Shown here one piece after another: positions 47,714 through 55,436 of a stretch of DNA of 64,000 nucleotides. The notes beneath the pieces were generated by a model. It saw only the letters and a program-made list of their open reading frames with translations, ran no database searches and had not been told where the DNA came from. Both the position numbers and the translations under genes were made by a program. How positions within the stretch are numbered: position 1 is the first letter of the stretch; every line of letters starts with the position of its first letter. Source of the DNA: Thalassomonas viridans (lineage in GTDB: Bacteria; Pseudomonadota; Gammaproteobacteria; Enterobacterales; Alteromonadaceae); contig NZ_CP059733.1 in NCBI RefSeq assembly GCF_000948985.2, forward strand, positions 1,116,001 to 1,180,000. Reading direction: 5' to 3'.

Positions 47714-48406
47714 TTAAAAACTTTCAGAAATAATTACCGTTAAAAAGCCTTCAAGCTGAGGATCCTGGTAATTGAACGGCCGTCTTGGTTTAAAGTAAAT
47801 ATCCAGGTAGTTGCAGCTGCCCGAAGTGACTTCGCTTTTTGAAATAGCCAGGGTGTCATCTATGTCGATCTCCCTGAACGAGCCGCAGCGAACACTAAAC
47901 CAGACCACGGCATTATGGATTTGCCCGAGCACATCAAAATTCAGCAGCTGGCCGTTGTCTCCCATCACAGGCACCCGGGCGCTGGCTTCATAAACGGCAT
48001 TGATATCGTATTGGCGCTTGAGATCTTCCAGGCGGCAGTCATCGTCGGTCCAGTCCCAGGAATCGGCACAATAACCGTCTGTACGGTAGTAGCCATATCT
48101 TATTGGGTCTGCGAGCACATCCGCCAGGGTAGTTACTTCCAGGTCTTTAGCGAGGTCAAAGGTGAACTTAGTTCCGACTATGATAGTAGGCAAGCTTGCC
48201 TGAACCGCAGAGCTGTCATTCACTCTCTCATTAAAGTCAGCCGTGGCCAGCAGGTTTTTACAGTCCTGATATTGAGAGGGGTCGTCGAGATCCCGGGTAC
48301 AGTTTTGATAAAAAGCCGTTAAGTCTGAGCCTACAGTCTGTTGGCTAAAAGCCGAGCATAAAGCTGTCAGCAGGATAATGGGGGAGTATTTGATGAATGC
48401 TTTCAC
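47714..48406 (-). CDS. Secreted Cys-containing protein, function unknown
   Basis: A 230-residue protein with a signal peptide (to about residue 21, CSAFS) and eight Cys residues, mostly in spaced pairs (NCTRDLDDPSQYQDCK, YCADSWDWTDDDC, SVRCGS, GSCNYLD), so disulfides are expected. No catalytic motif or known domain is seen. Similar in style to the secreted protein at 57498, though I cannot align the two by eye. Confidence 0.7.
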   Translation of the reverse strand: MKAFIKYSPIILLTALCSAFSQQTVGSDLTAFYQNCTRDLDDPSQYQDCKNLLATADFNERVNDSSAVQASLPTIIVGTKFTFDLAKDLEVTTLADVLADPIRYGYYRTDGYCADSWDWTDDDCRLEDLKRQYDINAVYEASARVPVMGDNGQLLNFDVLGQIHNAVVWFSVRCGSFREIDIDDTLAISKSEVTSGSCNYLDIYFKPRRPFNYQDPQLEGFLTVIISESF

Positions 48407-48668
48407 GTATTTTCCTTTACATGTATTTGTTTAAAGTCCCGGCAGGATTATTACACATTAATGTATTATTTTAATTAAAAAAATGTTAATGATGGGGTAG
48501 GGAAAGGTGTTAAAGCTGGCTTGTTTAAGCAATAACGGCCGCATACCAATATAGGCAGATAACGGCTATGGTTAAATACAGAGTTATTTCAGATAGATAA
48601 AACAGATCGACAACAGCTTGTTTACTGCGTAATGCGTATAGGCTTGTCTGTACATCAAGTGGGATGCT

Positions 48669-49361
48669 ATGAACAGGACATGGAAAATATCGGTTGGCTT
48701 AGTCAGTGCTATCGGCATATTAACAGCCGTTTTTTGGCTGAACTTTTTGCCGCCTGTGATAGAACCTCCGGCCCCGGGAGATGTTGACAAAGTTGAGCCT
48801 GCACCGTCGGTAAGGAATATCCCCGCCACAGTTGATCAGGCGCTTAAAGCCATGGCATCCGCCAATATCGCCTTTAACGCTCCAGAGTCCCTTAACCTGA
48901 ATGAGAGTTCGCAGGTGCATTTGATTTTAAGCCTGGCACATAGCATCACAGAGCTAAAACAGGCGATTAGCGCGGCCGGGGAAAAGCACGGCGCCAGTAT
49001 CAAGGTTTCCAACCGTATGGAAGCCAGCTTAACCGGTCACAATTTTGATATCACCGCCATTACTCCCGGGGTTCAGGCAGTGTCCGGGGAGCTGCCTACC
49101 CATTGGCGCTGGGAAATCTATCCGAAGAAAACCGGCCTGCATCGCCTGCACTTAACCCTTACCGCACACCTGGAAGTAGACGGGAAAGACACGCCCAGGG
49201 CGATAACAAGTTTTGATAAGAAAATTGATGTGACGGTTACCGCAGGGCAGCGTTTTGCACTTTTTTTCAGCAATAACTGGCAATGGTTATGGGCGGCGAT
49301 ATTAGTACCTTTGGTTACCTGGTACTGGCAAAAGAGAAGCAAGAATAAAGGGAAAAGTTAA
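48669..49361 (+). CDS. Bitopic envelope protein with Trp-rich C-terminal membrane helix, unknown
   Basis: A 230-residue protein with an N-terminal membrane segment (about residues 7-27, ISVGLVSAIGILTAVFWLNFL), a Pro-rich linker, an about 150-residue beta-rich domain (HLILSLAHS, MEASLTGHNFDITAITPG, HWRWEIYPKKTGLHRLHLTLTAHL) and a C-terminal helix (NNWQWLWAAILVPLVTWYW) with a basic tail. The domain should face the periplasm. From memory, similar beta domains with this NWQWLW helix occur at the end of larger signalling or conflict proteins, but I cannot confirm that. Confidence 0.7.
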   Translation: MNRTWKISVGLVSAIGILTAVFWLNFLPPVIEPPAPGDVDKVEPAPSVRNIPATVDQALKAMASANIAFNAPESLNLNESSQVHLILSLAHSITELKQAISAAGEKHGASIKVSNRMEASLTGHNFDITAITPGVQAVSGELPTHWRWEIYPKKTGLHRLHLTLTAHLEVDGKDTPRAITSFDKKIDVTVTAGQRFALFFSNNWQWLWAAILVPLVTWYWQKRSKNKGKS

Positions 49362-49524
49362 TTATCTTTGGTTGGAGTAAAGAAGCGGATATCTAACCTG
49401 CTCAACTTTTGTTGGGGCACAAGTCATACAAGTATGCTTTTTATCTTTAGCAGAGAAATATTACGCGGGATAATAACACTGGTTATGTGTGGTCCATAAC
49501 ATGATAATCAGTGTTACTCATGAT

Positions 49525-50067
49525 TTAGTGATGCATCCGGTTTAAGCTAACTTGCCGTACACTAAAAGATACCACTCTGCCTTCTGTGGGGGTTGTGCCC
49601 ATAGTGCTATGGGTTGACCCGCTTGCCTGAATAATTCTCAGGGTTAAAACATCTCCAGCGCTTAACAGTACGTCCCGTGAAAGCTCAGTATAACAGTCGC
49701 CGTTTTGACCAATTTTTGTTTCGTTATCTAAAACACCTATGCCGTTAATATCCACGAAGGTTGAACACCAGCCGACTTGTGTTCCTAACCTGATCATAAA
49801 ACCGGCTTCGATATGATATATCCCGGTTCTTTTGATGGTGATTTCGTCATTGTCCACATCCGCCAAACCACCCAGGTTATAGCGCACGTTATCAAAATCA
49901 ACGAACATCCACTCATGAGATATCAGGGTTTGCGGCATATCCCTGGTCATTTTGGCCATGTGTAGCTTAAAGCGATGCTTTGAGACGCTGTCGGAAGTTG
50001 CTTCAGAATGTGTTGGTGCTGCCATAGTGAATACTGCTGCCAGGAAAAGGAGGAGGGATTTTTTCAT
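49525..50067 (-). CDS. Secreted C1q/TNF-like jelly-roll protein (tentative)
   Basis: A 180-residue protein with a signal peptide (to about residue 23). The mature part has the run of a C1q-like domain: DFDNVRYNLGG, ITIKRTGIYHIEAGFMIRLG, FVDINGIGVLDNETKIGQNG and SAGDVLTLRIIQASGS. Two Cys (WCSTF, GDCYTE) may pair. Bacterial C1q-like proteins are mostly uncharacterised and may be adhesins. Domain assignment rests on motif spacing only. Confidence 0.6.
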   Translation of the reverse strand: MKKSLLLFLAAVFTMAAPTHSEATSDSVSKHRFKLHMAKMTRDMPQTLISHEWMFVDFDNVRYNLGGLADVDNDEITIKRTGIYHIEAGFMIRLGTQVGWCSTFVDINGIGVLDNETKIGQNGDCYTELSRDVLLSAGDVLTLRIIQASGSTHSTMGTTPTEGRVVSFSVRQVSLNRMHH

Positions 50068-50316
50068 GTTTGTTTACCTCTTTGGGTTGATGGTGAATTT
50101 ACTATAGTCTTTGGGCTAAATTCAGGCGGGGAATTTTTAGATGGATTACATATTTGAAGATCACTGTTAAATTATTTTCTTCTATAGGTGATCGTTTGGA
50201 GTGTTTAGGTCTTTTTGTTGCAAGGAGGTCGTGAAGAACCTGAGCTGGACTGTCATTTCACTTTAACCTGTTAGCGCTTGATTAATGAGTTTGTCATAAA
50301 ATCAACAGGTCATTTG

Positions 50317-50371
50317 TTGCACAAAATTTATACAGAAGCTATTATGTACATAAGCAGAATAACATGTACAT
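50317..50371 (+). promoter_or_regulatory. Promoter with two ATGTACAT operator boxes
   Basis: TTGCAC (50317-50322) and TATTAT (50340-50345) with a 17-base spacer form a good sigma-70 promoter. Two identical palindromes ATGTACAT lie at 50344-50351 and 50364-50371, exactly 20 bases apart, the first overlapping the -10. Known YefM/Phd-type antitoxins (E. coli yefM-yoeB) bind TGTACA-core palindromes, and the next gene codes a Phd/YefM-like protein. Confidence 0.7.
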
Positions 50372-50381
50372 GGAGCAGCCA

Positions 50382-50750
50382 GTGGCCCATAAAAAAATGC
50401 TCAGTCGCAAGGCGTTGGCCAGTTCGGTAGTCGACTCGCATGTCGGTTTAACCACGAGCTACACTGAGTCCAGGCCCAAGCTGCAAAACCTGGTCGCACA
50501 AGAACAAGGTAAATTTGTCCGGGTTACCAACCGAAACCAGTCCAATTTTATTGCCGTGCAGGAAGACGCTTTAGTGGAAGTGATTGAAGGCTGTTTAGAT
50601 AAAGCCTTTTTGTCTGATGTAAATCCTATGTTTATCAATATCCTCAATAACCCGGTTGATATCAGCGCCTGCGTGATTGATAACACCCGGATAGCGGAAA
50701 TTACTGAGGCTAAGCTAAAAGCGGTTAATTTACCCTTAAAAGAAAACTGA
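50382..50750 (+). CDS. Phd/YefM-like antitoxin-type regulator (tentative)
   Basis: A 122-residue protein. Residues about 30-75 follow the Phd/YefM pattern: a Ser/Arg/Leu helix (ESRPKLQNLVAQEQG) then FVRVTNRNQSNFIAVQEDALVEVIEG, in the place of the usual VxITrrgkPvAVlvs. A C-terminal extension of about 45 residues could contact a partner. GTG at 50382 is chosen because GGAG lies six bases before it; earlier in-frame ATG codons (50364, 50370) lie inside the operator box. It starts a three-gene run ending in a patatin. No ordinary YoeB/Doc toxin is next to it. Confidence 0.55.
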   Translation: MAHKKMLSRKALASSVVDSHVGLTTSYTESRPKLQNLVAQEQGKFVRVTNRNQSNFIAVQEDALVEVIEGCLDKAFLSDVNPMFINILNNPVDISACVIDNTRIAEITEAKLKAVNLPLKEN

Positions 50751-50818
50751 ATACCGGGCTGAGCTGTTAACTAAAGCCGGACTTTAACAACGGATATTGT
50801 AAGCGTGGAACAGGAACA

Positions 50819-51253
50819 ATGGCTCAACACGTATTAGATTCGGTCGCTATTATCAACTCGGCACTGGTGCAAAATGAAGATGATCCCTGGTATCAATATC
50901 AGGAACAGGAGCGGCAGCAGTTCAGCACCTTTGTCACCACCTCGCTGTCTATTATCAACGCCTATGCCATGGCGCAACAAACCACGAACTTTACGGCATT
51001 AAGCCGGGCGGTTACGGATCTGCTGGTGCCTTACTGGGACGATTCTTTTGGCGGTTATGAAATTCTGACCCTGGACGACAGATACCATGCCATGAAGCTG
51101 GGAGAATACGCGGCAGTTGAAGCAACCCGCCATCCGCTGGAAGATATTTTTATTGCTTACGTGTGCCAGCACTATTACCCGGGGTCGATTGTCTGCGGAT
51201 ACAACGCCCCGCTTTATCAGCAAAAACAACTTGCCTTTGGATACCAGTTTTGA
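50819..51253 (+). CDS. Unknown protein between the Phd-like and patatin genes
   Basis: A 144-residue soluble, mostly helical, acidic protein (opening MAQHVLDSVAIINSALVQNEDDPWYQYQEQERQQFSTF; DRYHAMKLGEYAAVEATRHPLEDIFIAY later). No signal peptide, membrane segment or known motif. AGGAAC precedes the ATG. The stop codon overlaps the TTG start of the patatin gene, so the two products are made together, which suggests complex formation or control of the lipase. Confidence 0.75.
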   Translation: MAQHVLDSVAIINSALVQNEDDPWYQYQEQERQQFSTFVTTSLSIINAYAMAQQTTNFTALSRAVTDLLVPYWDDSFGGYEILTLDDRYHAMKLGEYAAVEATRHPLEDIFIAYVCQHYYPGSIVCGYNAPLYQQKQLAFGYQF

Positions 51254-52167
51254 CGGCAAAAGCCTACCGGGTGCTGGCGCTTTCCGGGGGAGGCTACCGG
51301 GGGCTTTACACGGCAACGGTTTTAGCCGGGTTGGAAGAGCATACCGGCAGGCAGCTTTACGATTGCTGCGATCTGCTTTGCGGCACTTCCATAGGCGGCA
51401 TTATTGCCATCGGCCTGGCTGCCGGGCTTAAATCGAAGGACATGGCAAAAGCATTTGTTACCCACGGCGGCAAAATATTTAATAAAGGCGCCATGCGCAG
51501 CGCCAATGTCTGGACCGCCAAATATAATGCCCGGGGCCTGGAACGCACCCTTGAGCTTATGTTTGGCAAAGCCCTGGTTTTCAGCGAGTTGTCAAAGATC
51601 GGCAAGCCCTTTTTCCTGACGGCGGTGAACCTTAATACCGGCGCCACGGAACTGATCTCCAATACCGACAGGGATTACGAACAGTGGACGGTGATGGACG
51701 CCGCCAGGGCAACCAGTGCCGCCCCGGTTTATTTCCCGCTAAAAGAAGTGAATGGCGTTCTTTATGCCGACGGCGGCGTGGGTTGCAATGTGCCGGATAT
51801 GGCGGCTTTTAGCTTTTCGTCACGCAAATTTCAAAAAGAGCCTGAGCGGATACATATGTTGTCGGTGGGCACCGGATATGCCGATGCCGCCGAAGTGCAA
51901 TATACGCAGCTGAAAGCAGACAGCGGTTACGCCAGGTGGGGAACTAAGCTGGTGGATATTGTCGGCGACGCCCAGCGCAACCTGATTATTGAACAGTGTG
52001 AAAACATGACCGCCCGTGGCCGCTATCTGCGTTTAGACTGTGCGTTGCCCCGGAAACTGGCTTTGGACGAGACCTCAATTGAAGCAACAAAAATGCTGAT
52101 TAAAGCCGGCAACAACAGCGTTAATCAGCATATGCAGACTCCTTTTATCCAGTCTTTCTTTATATAA
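51250..52167 (+). CDS. Patatin-like phospholipase
   Basis: A 305-residue cytosolic lipid acyl hydrolase. The oxyanion loop SGGGYRG (residues 12-18), nucleophile Ser47 in GTSIGG, and Asp174 in DGGVGCN make the complete Ser-Asp dyad. It has no signal peptide, so it would act on the cell's own inner membrane, as do patatin effectors such as CBASS CapV. The TTG start (51250) overlaps the previous stop as TTGA; an in-frame GTG at 51163 would add 29 residues of out-of-family sequence. No cyclase or other CBASS gene is near. Confidence 0.88.
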   Translation: MTAKAYRVLALSGGGYRGLYTATVLAGLEEHTGRQLYDCCDLLCGTSIGGIIAIGLAAGLKSKDMAKAFVTHGGKIFNKGAMRSANVWTAKYNARGLERTLELMFGKALVFSELSKIGKPFFLTAVNLNTGATELISNTDRDYEQWTVMDAARATSAAPVYFPLKEVNGVLYADGGVGCNVPDMAAFSFSSRKFQKEPERIHMLSVGTGYADAAEVQYTQLKADSGYARWGTKLVDIVGDAQRNLIIEQCENMTARGRYLRLDCALPRKLALDETSIEATKMLIKAGNNSVNQHMQTPFIQSFFI

Positions 52168-52183
52168 CCGCTATTTTGCGGTT
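52166..52183 (+). terminator. Weak terminator hairpin after the patatin gene
   Basis: AACCGC (52166-52171) and GCGGTT (52178-52183) form a 6-bp stem right at the stop codon, with only a short T run after it. Confidence 0.35.
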
Positions 52184-52203
52184 TGCCCGGGCATCAGCCG
52201 GGG

Positions 52204-52743
52204 TTAGCGGCATTCAAGCTTGTTCAGCTGATACTTCACCACTTCCAGCCATTTTTCCCTTAACACAAATACCTTGCGGTCTTCCTCCGTTAAATGGCCG
52301 CGGTTGAACTTGGCCAGGAACCTGTCGATATACATTTGCTCGACCGACAAATTCAGCTTTATCTCCCTAAGCGGCAGGTGATTGACCTTAACCGTGGGAT
52401 GAAATAAATCGTCGCTCGAACGTATGGGGCGGTATTTGTTCCATTCCAGCAAAGCCTGCTCCTGGCTCGGCTGGCTGAGCATTTTTGTTCGGTGCGGGCA
52501 ACGGCAACGCCTGTTTTGGCAAACCGGCAGATACCGCCGTGAGCCGAGTGTTTTTATCCGGGGCAGGCAGCCGCGGGGGCAGGCCCTGGCTTTTATGGTG
52601 GTAATCTTGATACCCTTTTGGCTCTCGGGCACTATGGGGGCGGAAACGCCGGCGCTGATAAATTTTAAATGGTATTGTTTTACCGATACTTCCCGGGGGC
52701 TGGTGTCGGTAGTTGGGGTATTGGTGTTTGTTTTAATTAACAC
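52204..52743 (-). CDS. Small zinc-finger protein, Lar-like core (tentative)
   Basis: A 179-residue basic protein. Cys residues cluster as CPRGC and CQNRRCRC, followed by QALLEWNKYRP, which resembles the CxxC...EAIxxWN pattern of Lar-type restriction-alleviation proteins, but the match is partial. The C-terminal half (VNHLPLREIKLNLSVEQMYIDRFLAKFNRGHLTEEDRKVFVLREKWLEVVKYQLNK) is helical. GTG start at 52743 after AAGGA. It is one of three small - strand genes facing a repressor-like gene at 53673. Confidence 0.55.
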   Translation of the reverse strand: MLIKTNTNTPTTDTSPREVSVKQYHLKFISAGVSAPIVPESQKGIKITTIKARACPRGCLPRIKTLGSRRYLPVCQNRRCRCPHRTKMLSQPSQEQALLEWNKYRPIRSSDDLFHPTVKVNHLPLREIKLNLSVEQMYIDRFLAKFNRGHLTEEDRKVFVLREKWLEVVKYQLNKLECR

Positions 52744-52785
52744 GGAATATGTCCTTATTCATGTTTTCCTGGAGTTTTTAGTCAA

Positions 52786-52860
52786 GAGCCTTCAGCCGGT
52801 ATAGGAGCCTTCAGTAGGTATAAGAGCCTTCAGCCGGTATAAGAGTCCTCAACTAAGCCT
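52786..52860. repeat. 19-bp tandem repeat, three copies plus a worn fourth
   Basis: The unit GAGCCTTCAGCCGGTATAR starts at 52786, 52805 and 52824, with two substitutions in the middle copy, and a degenerate copy at 52843. The array covers the 3' end and stop codon of the gene at 52830. Confidence 0.8.
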
Positions 52861-53135
52861 CTCTTTAAATAGGTGTTTAATACTTGCTGCAAACGGCGGT
52901 TTAAGCCGTTGGTCATAGCTTCGCTGACCATGGCGCGGTAATTGTCGTGATGGCCGCAGGGATTCACCCAAAAATCCACCGTCAGGCTTTCTCTGCCCAT
53001 TGGTATTTGGGTTTGCATAATATCGCCGCGTGGAGCACCGCAGCGGGGGCAGTACCAGTTAACCTGTAGCGGCAGGGTACACAGTTGCAGGTTTTCCCGG
53101 GATAAAGCCACCGTGATCTGTTTTATGTCAGGCAT
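52830..53135 (-). CDS. Small zinc-ribbon protein, function unknown
   Basis: A 101-residue protein with CPRCGAPRGD in the middle and NPCGHHDNYR further on, a likely zinc site of Cys and His. The C-terminal part is helical (YRAMVSEAMTNGLNRRLQQVLNTYLKRGL). Its last residues (EDSYTG) and stop lie in a 19-bp tandem repeat, so the C terminus may vary between strains. Phage- or island-type in character. Probably transcribed with the gene at 52204. Confidence 0.65.
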   Translation of the reverse strand: MPDIKQITVALSRENLQLCTLPLQVNWYCPRCGAPRGDIMQTQIPMGRESLTVDFWVNPCGHHDNYRAMVSEAMTNGLNRRLQQVLNTYLKRGLVEDSYTG

Positions 53136-53342
53136 ATTCGTTGCCTGCAGTTATGTTTGCGGTTTTATGTGTCGCCGGGCAACTCTCCTGAGGAGGACAA
53201 TTGGCAAAGTGGCCGAACGGGAGAAGTTCCATAGTGATATCCTTGTGATCACGCTAAATCAGTTCCTGATAAATTGAATAAAGTTAATGAAGTAGTGCTG
53301 GTTTATACCTGTTGTTTGCCAAAGTTCGGTGGTCTTGCGGGA

Positions 53343-53552
53343 TTAACCGAAATGGGCGCTTGAAGCATCCCAGTTTTCTATCGGGCCAAGGCCAAGTGCT
53401 TTTTCCTTTATTTCAAGTGACTGTTCCAAAAGTAGTTTTGCCATCTGTGAAGGTTTTCGCCTTTCATGGCTGGCCAGGCGCATAACCCGCAGTTTTAACC
53501 TCAGGTTGTTAATACCGAGTACCGGGTTAATATCATTTTTTTGTGCTTTCAT
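53343..53552 (-). CDS. Small ribbon-helix-helix-like protein (tentative)
   Basis: A 69-residue protein with a short strand and two helices (NNLRLKLRVMRLASHERRKPSQMAKLLLEQSLEIKEKALGL), a pattern like small RHH DNA-binding proteins. It is the first gene of the - strand group divergent from the repressor-like gene at 53673; operator-like repeats lie between. Confidence 0.55.
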   Translation of the reverse strand: MKAQKNDINPVLGINNLRLKLRVMRLASHERRKPSQMAKLLLEQSLEIKEKALGLGPIENWDASSAHFG

Positions 53553-53560
53553 ATTCGCTA

Positions 53561-53650
53561 TACTCTCTGAGTTGTTAACAATAGTAACTTTTATCTCTCC
53601 TTTGAGAGGTTTTTGATTGCGTCGGTATTATTGATCTCTCAAAAAGAGGT
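53561..53650. promoter_or_regulatory. Operator-like CTCTC/GAGAG repeats in a divergent promoter region
   Basis: CTCTC (53595-53599) pairs with GAGAG (53604-53608), a related unit ATCTCTCAAAAAGAGGT lies at 53634-53650, and a third CTCTCTGAG occurs near 53566. These lie between two divergent genes, one coding a repressor-like protein. Confidence 0.5.
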
Positions 53651-53672
53651 TGTCAATGAGGTTTTTCTCTTT

Positions 53673-54485
53673 ATGAATGATTGTTTTTTAAAACGATTGG
53701 AAAATCATGTGCTTGCAAATAGAAAAATTTATACCTGGGGCAAGGCTTTGGGCGTAAGTTCCGGCGCGGTTGATAAGCTGTTAAAAGGCGCTGTGCCCGG
53801 TATCGACATTCAATTGTCTATGCAGCACAAAGAAAACTGCAATTTGACCTTTTTAAATACCGGTAAAGGCAAGCCTTTTAATGTTAACAACTTCTCCAGC
53901 AGCCGGGGGATGATCGACCATATGGCCGAGCTGTTAATCAATGCGCCCTGGAATATTTATATTGTGCGCGCCGACAGCCTGCTTACTCTGGTTTTTCAGC
54001 AACCGGGGCAGTATGAATATAAAACCAAACTGATAGATCATGATGTTTGTGAAGTGCTTGTGGGCCAGTACACTGAGACAGTGCATAAGTACTTGTCTAC
54101 CAAGCTTGAGTTTAACAAAGTATATTTCCCCAGGTTAAGCGAAGTAGTGGTTGAACAGATCACTGAGGGTTATCTGGGAACTTATGCCTTGTTTGGCGAT
54201 GCCAAGACCTCTGGGTATCTTAACCACCTGAGCCACACCATACCTGTGCTGGACGAACTTCCGCCTGCGACGGTAAGCGAGCAAAACACCGCAGACAGCC
54301 ATTTAATGCGTGCGGTGGTGCGTTTAATTGAACAGTCGATTGTTGAGGGTAAGGCAGAAGTGTCGGTAGAGACCAAGGCAAATATCATCACCGCTTCTTA
54401 CAACTATGCAGTAAAAAGCGGAGCTAAAGCCAATACCTTAGATTCTCAGGGCATTTTGGCGATAGTTGATGCCATGCTGGAATGA
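53673..54485 (+). CDS. Repressor-like protein with N-terminal helix-turn-helix
   Basis: A 270-residue protein. Residues about 5-45 look like a phage-type helix-turn-helix (KRLENHVLANRKIYTWGKALGVSSGAVDKLLKG). The rest (ELLINAPWNIYIVRADSLLTLVF, HDVCEVLVGQYTETVHKYL, then a helical C terminus) is not recognised but could be a ligand or oligomerisation domain. It is divergent from small zinc-finger/RHH-type genes and probably represses them through the CTCTC/GAGAG sites. Start at 53673 gives the HTH near the N terminus; an in-frame start at 53613 is possible. Its 3' end overlaps the convergent gene by 40 bases. Confidence 0.65.
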   Translation: MNDCFLKRLENHVLANRKIYTWGKALGVSSGAVDKLLKGAVPGIDIQLSMQHKENCNLTFLNTGKGKPFNVNNFSSSRGMIDHMAELLINAPWNIYIVRADSLLTLVFQQPGQYEYKTKLIDHDVCEVLVGQYTETVHKYLSTKLEFNKVYFPRLSEVVVEQITEGYLGTYALFGDAKTSGYLNHLSHTIPVLDELPPATVSEQNTADSHLMRAVVRLIEQSIVEGKAEVSVETKANIITASYNYAVKSGAKANTLDSQGILAIVDAMLE

Positions 54486-54964
54486 GCTGCATGATCTATG
54501 ATGCTTTCTTCCGCCGGATTACAGTAGGTTTCGGCATAATTTAAACAGTCGATTTTGATCTGGGTATTCACCATGATCCGCTGTTTGGCCGACATATCGG
54601 TATTAATAAAGTTGATTTGTTTCAGCAATATGCGGTGGGCCTGGGCAAATTGTTGGTATTGCTCTGACGTTAAAGTTTCCTGGCCTTGTATGTCTGATGA
54701 TAACTGCTGGGGACTGTTAAAGTAGCGACCGATTTTTTCATTGATCAGATCCAGCTCATCGACTCTTGTGCCGTTGCTGACAGTGTGATGATACTGCTGT
54801 AATAGCTGATGTGCCTGGTAGAAGGGGGCATTTTTATATAACCGGCTGATAACCTTGGCTTTAAGGCTTTTCTCCAGGAAAGCAAAACCTAGCACCATAA
54901 CCACCATTACGGCTGCAAATATCAGCGGAATATAACTAGCTAATTGAACGTCCATCTCTGCCAT
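54446..54964 (-). CDS. Membrane-anchored helical protein of the peptide operon
   Basis: A 172-residue protein with one N-terminal membrane helix (YIPLIFAAVMVVMVLGFAFLE) and an all-helical cytosolic part (SRLYKNAPFYQAHQLLQQYHHTV, SEQYQQFAQAHRILLKQINFI) ending with two Cys (CLNYAETYCNPAEE). The ATG at 54964 follows AAAGGAG closely; it overlaps the preceding gene by 29 bases, implying coupling. Third gene of an operon with the double-glycine peptide. No family recognised. Confidence 0.65.
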   Translation of the reverse strand: MAEMDVQLASYIPLIFAAVMVVMVLGFAFLEKSLKAKVISRLYKNAPFYQAHQLLQQYHHTVSNGTRVDELDLINEKIGRYFNSPQQLSSDIQGQETLTSEQYQQFAQAHRILLKQINFINTDMSAKQRIMVNTQIKIDCLNYAETYCNPAEESIIDHAAHSSMASTIAKMP

Positions 54965-55436
54965 GAACTCCTTTAATGCTGGCAAATATCAATATGCTTA
55001 CAATGATATAATTAATTGGCACTACGGTCCAGGTATATAAATCCCAAGTCCAGTCCGGCTCGTTCCAGCCCATAATATTTCGCTGCCAGTGCATGAAGGC
55101 ATAAAAGCAGACATTTATGGTCATCAGTACATAAATACACTTGATGGCTCTGGTGGTTGTCCATAGTAACAAGGCATGTAAAGCAATTGAAATCATAAAC
55201 GCCCCGAAGAACACATATTCAAAGGTCTGATACCAAAAATATACTTTTTCTTCTTGGGGAAAATCAGAGTAAACACTTGATAATATATGACGTAATGCGA
55301 TAGCTGTTATATAAAGTAAAGTGAAGCTGAATACAGGCCAGTTTTTATTTCTTAAACTCATAAAAACTGGCACCAAACATATTACGATCATGGCTTTGTC
55401 GCCATAATACAAAATATATTGCAGTATGCTGCTCAT
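54936..55436 (-). CDS. Four-helix membrane protein of the peptide operon
   Basis: A 166-residue inner-membrane protein with four or five helices (DKAMIVICLVPVFMSL, VFSFTLLYITAIALRHIL, YVFFGAFMISIALHALLLW, CIYVLMTINVCFYAF, VVPINYIIVSILIFASI). The start codon shares one base with the stop of the peptide gene (TAATG), so translation is coupled. Possible roles are export or immunity for the peptide; neither is shown by a motif. Confidence 0.7.
   Translation of the reverse strand: MSSILQYILYYGDKAMIVICLVPVFMSLRNKNWPVFSFTLLYITAIALRHILSSVYSDFPQEEKVYFWYQTFEYVFFGAFMISIALHALLLWTTTRAIKCIYVLMTINVCFYAFMHWQRNIMGWNEPDWTWDLYTWTVVPINYIIVSILIFASIKGVHGRDGRSIS

Noticed and set aside
51250..52167. CBASS system
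   Set aside because: The patatin resembles CapV, but no CD-NTase, Cap2/Cap3 or other CBASS gene is adjacent.
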